Source: Bacillota bacterium
GTDB taxonomy: Bacteria > Bacillota > Clostridia > Lachnospirales > Lachnospiraceae
NCBI GenBank assembly: GCA_023387635.1
Contig: JAEWHU010000159.1
Location: forward strand, 1-16,224
Direction: 5' to 3'
Length of the DNA: 16,224 nt
The notes under the pieces were generated by a model. That model had not been told where the DNA came from, searched no databases, and saw only the letters and a program-made list of their open reading frames with translations. A program made the position numbers and the translations under genes. Below are positions 1-4,789 of the stretch, in pieces; the stretch's first letter is position 1; every line of letters starts with the position of its first letter.

Positions 1-62
1 AATTAATATTGTTAAGGACACAAAATTCATGGCACTATAGTTTCTAATAGATTCTAAATAAA
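1..62. other. left-edge sequence without a supportable gene
   Basis: No gene can be called here. Two plus-strand frames are open from the window edge and close at about positions 40 and 47, so the tail of a plus-strand gene converging on trxA is possible but far too short to identify. On the minus strand an ATG at 28-30 opens a frame running off the edge, but it has no Shine-Dalgarno sequence. Confidence 0.3.
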
Positions 63-114
63 AAAGTAGCTATTGTATACGACAAAATCTATTGTCATAT
101 ATAATAGCTACTTT
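56..114 (-). terminator. intrinsic terminator for the trxA-side transcript, possibly bidirectional
   Basis: A 12-bp perfect outer stem (63-74 with 103-114; arm AAAGTAGCTATT) continues inward through a G-T pair, TATA/TATA, one mismatch and GACAA/TTGTC to a 6-nt loop, about 23 paired positions in all. Read on the minus strand it runs into a U-rich tract (the A run at 60-65, then AAA at 56-58), as an intrinsic terminator should. On the plus strand it is followed only by TTTAATATT, so termination of a gene entering from the left edge is possible but weaker. It lies about 210 nt past the trxA stop, giving an unusually long 3' untranslated region. Confidence 0.7.
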
Positions 115-156
115 AATATTCTAAGCACTTATGAAATCTTTCATACACTGCTTTTT

Positions 157-311
157 GTTATTTCATATGCTTCAAAGCACTATCCTAATTTCGTGATATC
201 ATATGTATATTTTTACGCAGACCGTTCGAACGTAGTTCGAGAAAGGCAAGTAAAAGTATACATATGATAGACAGAAATTATTCAAAGCCTAAATTCAGCA
301 TATGAAATAAC
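157..311. repeat. 155-bp nested inverted-repeat (foldback / MITE-like) element
   Basis: Four inverted-repeat pairs share one centre near position 233: a 15-bp perfect terminal pair (157-171 with 297-311, GTTATTTCATATGCT and complement); a 7-bp pair (186-192 with 274-280, TAATTTC); a 20-bp pair with a single G-T position (197-216 with 250-269); and a 6-bp pair around GTA (226-231 with 235-240, TCGAAC/GTTCGA). The internal loops are nearly symmetrical. It ends 11 nt from the trxA stop. The perfect ends and foldback shape resemble a miniature inverted-repeat element or a REP/RUP-type repeat. No clear target-site duplication is visible. In the trxA transcript it would form a very large 3' hairpin. 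Confidence 0.75.
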
Positions 312-322
312 TTAACAAAATA

Positions 323-631
323 TTATTTTACTAAATTAAGAATTGCATCTTTTGAAATTACACCAACAGAAGTATTTGCTACATTGCCGTTTTTCATTAC
401 AACAAGTGTTGGGATAGTCATTACACGGAATTTTTTAGCTAAATCAGGTTGTTCGTCAACATTTACTTTTCCTACTTTTATATCAGAATTTTCTCCTGCA
501 ATTTCATCAATAAGTGGAGACAGCATTCTACATGGTCCACACCAAGATGCCCAAAAATCTAAAAGTACAGGTTTATCTGAATTTAATACCTCTTTATCAT
601 AATTTTCTTTTGTTATTGTAAGTACGCTCAT
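323..631 (-). CDS. trxA: thioredoxin
   Basis: Thioredoxin of 102 residues, close to the usual length of about 105. It is a cytoplasmic dithiol-disulfide reductant for ribonucleotide reductase, peroxiredoxins and other targets, normally recharged by thioredoxin reductase. The active site is canonical: W30-C31-G32-P33-C34, preceded by the family's DFWASW segment. The buried Asp is in the PVLLDFWA strand (D25), and cis-Pro74 lies in TIPT (72-75), followed by the usual VVMKNG strand-turn. The start is fixed by a strong Shine-Dalgarno AAAGGAG (complement of 640-646). It follows a glutaredoxin-like gene on the same strand with a 69-bp gap holding its own promoter-like sequence. No thioredoxin reductase gene is in the window, so its electron donor lies elsewhere. 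The family assignment is secure; the exact paralogue role is not. Confidence 0.96.
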   Translation of the reverse strand: MSVLTITKENYDKEVLNSDKPVLLDFWASWCGPCRMLSPLIDEIAGENSDIKVGKVNVDEQPDLAKKFRVMTIPTLVVMKNGNVANTSVGVISKDAILNLVK

Positions 632-663
632 TTTTTTATCTCCTTTGTCTAAATTATGTGTAT

Positions 664-692
664 ATTATAATATACATTGATATAGCTATCAG
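664..692 (-). promoter_or_regulatory. trxA promoter
   Basis: Minus-strand -35 CTGATA (complement of 687-692, 4 of 6 matches) and perfect -10 TATAAT (complement of 664-669) with a 17-bp spacer. The predicted start is near 657, about 26 nt before the trxA start codon. It fits neatly in the gap between the two thiol-redox genes, so trxA need not depend on read-through. Confidence 0.6.
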
Positions 693-700
693 TGACTAAG

Positions 701-964
701 TTACAAATTTATTGTGTAATCAAATGCATTTTTAATAATATCTTTGGTAGGTATACCTTCGTGTAATTTTTTATCTCCTACATATAATGTTGGAACATAG
801 TAGTAGTCATATTGCTTAGAAATATCAGGATGCAATTCTTCGTCAATAAAATCTACTGTTAATGCTTGATAATTTCTATTTTCTGACTTTAGTTCTTCGA
901 CTAGTTTTCGTGCAAGTTTACAGTAGGGGCACCAACTAGTTTCTAGAATTGTGATAGTTTTCAT
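701..964 (-). CDS. glutaredoxin-like thioredoxin-fold protein (CPYC)
   Basis: A small cytoplasmic thioredoxin-fold oxidoreductase of 87 residues, the size of glutaredoxins and NrdH-type redoxins rather than of thioredoxins. It begins with the beta strand ITILETS and the redox motif W11-C12-P13-Y14-C15; CPYC is the classic dithiol glutaredoxin site. The cis-proline is P58 in YVPT (56-59), followed by the strand LYVGDKKLHEG. Likely role: thiol-disulfide exchange, either with glutathione-like thiols or as an NrdH-like electron donor; which one cannot be told from the sequence. The start is supported by AGAAGG about 10 nt upstream (complement of 975-980) and a good promoter further out. It is co-oriented with trxA just downstream and divergent from the flavodiiron gene, which suggests a common redox or oxygen-stress setting. 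Confidence 0.85.
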   Translation of the reverse strand: MKTITILETSWCPYCKLARKLVEELKSENRNYQALTVDFIDEELHPDISKQYDYYYVPTLYVGDKKLHEGIPTKDIIKNAFDYTINL

Positions 965-1031
965 AATTTAATAACCTTCTTTCATTAAGGAAGTAGTAAT
1001 TATGTTGTATGATTAATATAACCTAAAGATA

Positions 1032-1060
1032 AGTATATCATTCTTTGTACAAACTGTAAA
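1032..1060 (-). promoter_or_regulatory. promoter of the glutaredoxin-like gene
   Basis: Minus-strand -35 TTTACA (complement of 1055-1060, 5 of 6) and -10 TATACT (complement of 1032-1037, 5 of 6) with a 17-bp spacer. An upstream TG one base before the -10 makes it an extended -10 (TGATATACT). The predicted start is near 1025, giving a leader of about 60 nt. Confidence 0.65.
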
Positions 1061-1067
1061 TATTACA
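1055..1067. promoter_or_regulatory. inverted repeat overlapping the divergent promoter (candidate operator)
   Basis: Perfect inverted repeat TGTAA-ATA-TTACA. Its left arm coincides with the -35 of the minus-strand promoter, and it lies in the only regulatory space between the glutaredoxin-like gene and fprA. A palindrome over a -35 is a typical repressor position. It does not exactly match the LexA, Rex or PerR consensus as I know them, so no regulator is named. Confidence 0.4.
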
Positions 1068-1147
1068 AAAAAAACTGTTAATAATGGCGTAGATGTGATA
1101 AACTATTTCAAGATGCCTAAGTAATTAGGATACTTTATATGCAATTA

Positions 1148-1176
1148 TGAACACTAATTATAAAATGAAATATAAT
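1148..1176 (+). promoter_or_regulatory. candidate fprA promoter
   Basis: TGAACA (1148-1153, 4 of 6) and perfect TATAAT (1171-1176) with a 17-bp spacer. Predicted transcription starts near 1183, leaving a short leader of about 19 nt that still contains the whole Shine-Dalgarno (1188-1195). A weaker alternative is an extended -10, TGTGATAAA, at 1094-1102. Confidence 0.5.
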
Positions 1177-1201
1177 GGTTTTACATCAAGGAGGATTTGT
1201 T

Positions 1202-2428
1202 ATGCAAATTACAAGTATATCGGAAGGAATCTTTCAACTTTCAGTTAATGTATCAGATATATTATTTGAAGGACTTTGGGAGATACCAAACGGAGTTTCT
1301 TTAAACTCTTATATAATAAAAGGAGAAAAAACAGCAATTATTGATGGCGTATGTGGTTGGGATGGGGTTCCTGAATCATTATTCGCCCTACTTGATCAAT
1401 TGGATATAAAGCCTGAATCTATAGAATATCTTATTGTCAATCATATGGAACCAGATCATTCTGGATGGATTGAAAACTTTAAAAAGATTAATAATAACTT
1501 TAAAGTTATCTGCAGTAAGAAAGGAAAAGAGTTATTAGATGCTTTTTATGGCTCTGATGAAGAAGTTCAAGTAGTTAAAGATGGAGATACTCTTGATCTA
1601 GGAAATGGTCATGTATTATCATTTGCTGAGATTCCTAATGTACATTGGCCAGATACGATTGCTACTTTTGATAATGCTTCAGGTATTTTATTCCCTTGTG
1701 ACGCATTTGGAGCGTTTGGTGCTCTAGAAGATATAAAGTACGGGGAAGAGTTAACCAAAGAAGGCTTTAAAGAATTTGATAAAGAAGCAGTAAGGTACTA
1801 TTCTAACATAGTAGCAGCATTTTCTATGCAAGTGAAAAAAGCAATCACAAAATGTAATGGACTTCCAATTAAATTAATAGCACCAGGACATGGATTAATG
1901 TGGAAAAATCCAAAGACTATTATAGACTTATACTCCGATTATGCTGATTATCAAAAAGGACCAGCAAGAGAAGAAATTACTTTAATCTGGGGTTCGATGT
2001 ATGGCATGACAGAAAAAGCTGCAAAACGTGTTATTGAAGTTCTTGAAAGAGAAGATATCACATATAACGTACACAGAGTACCAGATGATAGTTGGGGAAC
2101 AATATTAGCTTCTGCTTGGACATCAACAGGTCTTATTCTTGGTATGCCAACATATGAATTCAAGATGTTTCCACCAATGGCGGCGGTTATTGAAGAACTT
2201 GGTAAGAAAAAATTATTTAATCGTAAAGTTTTACGTTTTGGTTCCTATGGATGGTCTGGTGGTGCACAAAGAGAACTTGACGATATTAATACAAGATTAG
2301 GTATGAACCTAGATATGCTTGAACCGGTTGAATTCTTAGGTAATCCAAAAGAAGAAGACCTAGATTTATTAGAAGCAAGAGTAATACAACTTATACAAGA
2401 AGTTAAAGGTATGGTTGCAGGTAAATAA
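1202..2428 (+). CDS. fprA: flavodiiron protein (class A, O2/NO reductase)
   Basis: A cytoplasmic enzyme of 408 residues that reduces O2 to water and/or NO to N2O, protecting anaerobes. Residues 1-250 form the metallo-beta-lactamase-like diiron domain. The ligand pattern is complete: H81-x-E83-x-D85, 62 residues, H148, 18 residues, D167, 62 residues, H230, almost the spacing known for Desulfovibrio gigas rubredoxin:oxygen oxidoreductase; H86 follows directly. Residues 257-400 are a flavodoxin-like FMN domain with phosphate loop GSMYGMTE (264-271) and the aromatic FMN loop near GSYGWSGG (347-354). No rubredoxin or flavin-reductase domain is fused, so a separate rubredoxin must supply electrons. 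The start is placed at 1202 because AAGGAGGA (1188-1195) is ideally spaced; an in-frame ATG at 1175 lies inside the probable -10 box. It diverges from two thiol-redox genes and ends at a strong terminator. Confidence 0.95.
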   Translation: MQITSISEGIFQLSVNVSDILFEGLWEIPNGVSLNSYIIKGEKTAIIDGVCGWDGVPESLFALLDQLDIKPESIEYLIVNHMEPDHSGWIENFKKINNNFKVICSKKGKELLDAFYGSDEEVQVVKDGDTLDLGNGHVLSFAEIPNVHWPDTIATFDNASGILFPCDAFGAFGALEDIKYGEELTKEGFKEFDKEAVRYYSNIVAAFSMQVKKAITKCNGLPIKLIAPGHGLMWKNPKTIIDLYSDYADYQKGPAREEITLIWGSMYGMTEKAAKRVIEVLEREDITYNVHRVPDDSWGTILASAWTSTGLILGMPTYEFKMFPPMAAVIEELGKKKLFNRKVLRFGSYGWSGGAQRELDDINTRLGMNLDMLEPVEFLGNPKEEDLDLLEARVIQLIQEVKGMVAGK

Positions 2429-2500
2429 ATACCATAAATTATAATTAAATAAGTAGCGAAACAGAACCCAAATATCCGCTATAAACATATTGATATAAGA

Positions 2501-2576
2501 AATAATTCTATTTAATAGTAAAGTTTTATGAGACTTTCATAAGACTATATTACATTAAATAGAATTATTTTTTTTT
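2501..2576 (+). terminator. strong intrinsic terminator after fprA
   Basis: A 16-bp perfect stem (2501-2516 with 2554-2569; arm AATAATTCTATTTAAT) runs straight into T7 (2570-2576). Inside it GTAA/TTAC (2518-2521 with 2550-2553) and a second hairpin (2522-2531 with 2537-2546, one G-T position, loop GACTT) extend the fold to about 30 pairs. It separates the redox block from the transport cluster. Confidence 0.85.
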
Positions 2577-2780
2577 ATATTAGTAAAAATGGTTTTATAA
2601 AAATGAAGAAATAATGACTTGTCCTATATATAGCATCGAATTATTGAGGACAAATAGAGAACCATAATTAAGGCTAGTAAAGTAACATAGAAGCAAAAAA
2701 GTTTAAAAATAGACTATACTAATAAAAATAACTAAAAATATTGAATATGACTAATAATTATTGTTAAGTAATACAAAGAA

Positions 2781-2813
2781 ATAAATATATAAAAACGATT
2801 TTTATATATTTAT
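2781..2813. repeat. 33-bp AT-rich perfect palindrome (candidate operator)
   Basis: Perfect 15-bp inverted repeat (2781-2795 with 2799-2813) around CGA. The core AAAAACGATTTTT resembles the shape of LacI-family/CcpA sites, which are AT-rich with a central CG, but lacks the conserved outer G and C of a cre site. It sits about 160 bp upstream of the operon -35. A transcript folding signal is an alternative; no U tract follows. Confidence 0.4.
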
Positions 2814-2922
2814 AGATGTTTACAACGATTTATGTGATGCTGTAAAGAAGAAATATTATAGAATCAATGGACAAGTGTCAATATTAACTAAAGAAAGTGT
2901 TAAAATAATTGCAACTATGTAA
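2785..2922 (+). pseudogene. possible coding remnant without a start codon
   Basis: An open stretch of 45 codons ends in TAA at 2920-2922. Its second half (from about 2815) translates as DVYNDLCDAVKKKYYR followed by INGQVSILTKES and a short tail, with a composition like real protein rather than random AT-rich DNA. There is no ATG, GTG or TTG start and no Shine-Dalgarno, and the first third overlaps the 33-bp palindrome. It may be the last piece of a decayed gene, or chance. I do not recognise the family. Confidence 0.2.
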
Positions 2923-2945
2923 AAAATACATAACAAAATTGGTAA

Positions 2946-2993
2946 ATATTATAATAAAAATGTTTTTATGTATTGATATTATAGTAAAAATGT
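2946..2993 (+). repeat. 18-bp direct repeat spanning the operon promoter
   Basis: Two copies of ATATTATAATAAAAATGT (2946-2963) and ATATTATAGTAAAAATGT (2976-2993), one difference, start-to-start 30 bp, about three helical turns. The second copy fills the spacer between -35 and -10 of the operon promoter. The first contains its own TATAAT (2950-2955) without a good -35. Either a duplicated promoter remnant or a pair of regulator sites on one face of the helix. Confidence 0.45.
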
Positions 2994-3001
2994 AATATAA
3001 T
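2973..3001 (+). promoter_or_regulatory. promoter of the ABC-transport operon
   Basis: TTGATA (2973-2978, 5 of 6) and perfect TATAAT (2996-3001) with an ideal 17-bp spacer. Predicted start near 3008, giving a leader of about 36 nt before the ATG at 3044. This is the strongest promoter seen in the window and probably drives the whole transport cluster. Confidence 0.8.
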
Positions 3002-3043
3002 GTGTTTGTAGCAATAAAACTACTATTAATGGAGGGTAATAAG

Positions 3044-4672
3044 ATGAAAAGATTTAGAACAATGTTGATTCTTTCGTTAATTATTTGTATGGTTACAACT
3101 ATGTTTGCGGGTTGTGGAAAGAAATATCAGTCATTGGACAAGGGAATTGCAGGGGAAATTACAGTAATGGTTTGGTCAGGTTCAGGTATTTATATGGAAG
3201 ATATTGGACACCAAGACCTTACAGCAGCAGATTTTACAGGGCAAAATGAAGCAGCTGTTTATGCATTGGCAAAAACATTCAACAAAACATATCCAAATAT
3301 TAAGATTAATGTTTTTGCAAAAGTAGGTGGACCTAATGACAATGAAACTGCTTGGTCACAGGAACTTGAGAATTTTAAAGCAGAACATGGCAGATATCCT
3401 GATATTTATGCATCTACTAATTTACCTAGTGATGTAGCAAAAGGATTAGTTGCTGATTTATCTGTATTTAAAGATGATCCAACATATCAAAGTTTTAATA
3501 AGTCTATTATGAATATGATGAATTACTATGGATTCCAAGCTGGTTTACCACAATTTATACAACCTTGGGGCGTATATGTGAATAAAGGTTTGGCTGAACA
3601 AAACAATATCGACGTACCACCAGTAAACTGGACAATTGATCAGTATACTACCTTTGCTACTTCAGGCGATAATAAAAATTTCTGGGGCGCAATGGACATT
3701 CCAATGAGTTTTGTTAACACTGGTACGAAAGCTATTAATTATTCCTTAGCTAATTATTCTGGAAGTGGAGATCATATTAACCTTAATTCAGAAGAAGTTA
3801 CAAGTATGTTATCTTATATTCCAAAGTGGGCAAAATCTGCTATATGGACTCAAAATGATGTTGGTGGTGTACCAACAGAAATTATGGAAGCGAATGATTG
3901 GTGGAGTTATAACTTCTTTATCAATAATTATTGTTTAACTAATGATGGTGATCCATGGATGATGGGTGATGCTGCAAATCCAACTGAGGGACACTGGGGA
4001 ACAGTAAAATCTGCTGATTGGGATATCTATCCTAGACCAAGTACACAGTATCAAGAGAATACTATAGGTATCGTTCTTGATCCAATGGCAATACATAACT
4101 ACGCTATGGATGATGGTAATCCAGAGTGGTCCGAAGAAGAAAAACAAAAATTAAAAGTAGCTTATACATTTGGTTCTTTCTGGGCTGGAAGTACGGAAGG
4201 TATGCAGGCAAGAGCTGATCAGAACTTCACTGATAAAGGCGTAGAAAAAACATGTTTAAATGACTCTTTCCCATTAGTAACTGGCAAAGAATTTGAAGCG
4301 CAAATGAAGATATGGTATTCAACTTTAACACATGAGCGTTTTGGGGATGCTAACAAGATGCCTGGATTCCAAAAAGTAGTTGAATTATGGGAAAAGGGAC
4401 AATTTTGGGATGTATCAGATAAGTCTTATACATTTTATATTCAAGAAGATGGCGCACAAAAAGCTTGTATGTATGAATGGACAAATATTTACAATGTAGA
4501 TATTTCTGGTGCATTAAGAACAGATCCAAACTGGTTAGATCAAGTAAAAGCTAAATTACCAGATTGGAATACTACAATAAATGCAAGATTTACAGAAGCA
4601 GATAATCAATTAAAAGAAGGCCTTAAAAATTATTATGGCTTTACTGATGATTCTTTTAAATCTACTAAATAA
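3044..4672 (+). CDS. ABC transporter solute-binding lipoprotein (carbohydrate type)
   Basis: An extracellular binding protein of 542 residues, larger than the usual 400-450. The signal peptide has K2/R3/R5 and a hydrophobic core 7-21, with lipobox F-A-G-C24, so it is lipid-anchored outside the membrane. Residues after about 38 (EITVMVWSG, then an acidic/polar linker and AVYALAKTFNKTYPNIKINVF) are the typical opening of family 1 sugar-binding proteins, and PDIYAST and GLPQFIQPWGVYVNK follow the expected order. The protein is rich in Trp, Tyr and Phe, as sugar-stacking sites are. The start is at 3044 because GGAGGG (3031-3036) is 7 nt upstream; an in-frame ATG at 3002 lies within the promoter -10. 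It is the first gene of the operon and probably feeds one of the two permease pairs. The ligand is unknown. Confidence 0.88.
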   Translation: MKRFRTMLILSLIICMVTTMFAGCGKKYQSLDKGIAGEITVMVWSGSGIYMEDIGHQDLTAADFTGQNEAAVYALAKTFNKTYPNIKINVFAKVGGPNDNETAWSQELENFKAEHGRYPDIYASTNLPSDVAKGLVADLSVFKDDPTYQSFNKSIMNMMNYYGFQAGLPQFIQPWGVYVNKGLAEQNNIDVPPVNWTIDQYTTFATSGDNKNFWGAMDIPMSFVNTGTKAINYSLANYSGSGDHINLNSEEVTSMLSYIPKWAKSAIWTQNDVGGVPTEIMEANDWWSYNFFINNYCLTNDGDPWMMGDAANPTEGHWGTVKSADWDIYPRPSTQYQENTIGIVLDPMAIHNYAMDDGNPEWSEEEKQKLKVAYTFGSFWAGSTEGMQARADQNFTDKGVEKTCLNDSFPLVTGKEFEAQMKIWYSTLTHERFGDANKMPGFQKVVELWEKGQFWDVSDKSYTFYIQEDGAQKACMYEWTNIYNVDISGALRTDPNWLDQVKAKLPDWNTTINARFTEADNQLKEGLKNYYGFTDDSFKSTK

Positions 4673-4727
4673 AAAATTAACTAGTTGTCAAACTTGAATA
4701 GATAAATTTAACATAAGTTTTTCATGA

Positions 4728-4766
4728 AGGACTGTTAATTTCTTTATTAAAGATTTTAACAGTCCT
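4728..4766 (+). other. intercistronic mRNA hairpin after the first binding-protein gene
   Basis: Perfect 11-bp stem AGGACTGTTAA (4728-4738) with TTAACAGTCCT (4756-4766), a small symmetrical T-T internal loop, then TCTTT/AAAGA closing an ATT loop. No U tract follows, so it is not a standard terminator. It is better read as an mRNA stabiliser or processing barrier that lets the binding protein be made in excess over the downstream genes. A weak promoter-like TTGTCA-18-TAACAT (4685-4714) lies just before it. Confidence 0.65.
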
Positions 4767-4789
4767 ACATATTAAGGGAGAGAGTTACA

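Larger units (their letters stand above)
2577..2972. other. long intergenic region without an intact gene
   Basis: About 400 bp, very AT-rich, between the fprA terminator and the transport operon promoter. It holds a weak inverted repeat TTGTCCT/AGGACAA (2619-2625 with 2647-2653), a 33-bp palindrome (2781-2813), a coding-like remnant (to 2922) and one copy of an 18-bp direct repeat. I found no tRNA, riboswitch or complete reading frame with a ribosome-binding site. It probably carries regulatory sites of the downstream operon plus debris. Confidence 0.5.

Noticed and set aside
223..240. GTTCGAAC as a tRNA T-loop or LexA (SOS) box
   Set aside because: No tRNA stems surround it, and the TCGAAC-GTA-GTTCGA palindrome has 3 central bases where the Gram-positive LexA box has 4; it is better explained as the centre of the foldback element.
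73..267. 64-codon plus-strand reading frame
   Set aside because: It lies across the terminator hairpin and the nested inverted repeats, has no ribosome site and no protein-like composition.
1175..1201. Upstream in-frame ATG as start of the flavodiiron protein
   Set aside because: The ATG is part of the probable -10 box (TATAATG) and lacks a Shine-Dalgarno; the ATG at 1202 has an ideal one and gives the normal family N-terminus.
3002..3043. Upstream in-frame ATG as start of the first binding protein
   Set aside because: It overlaps the -10 TATAAT of the promoter and would add residues before a normal lipoprotein signal peptide.
4728..4766. Rho-independent terminator
   Set aside because: The hairpin is strong, but the following bases (ACATATTAAGGG) contain no U tract on the plus strand.
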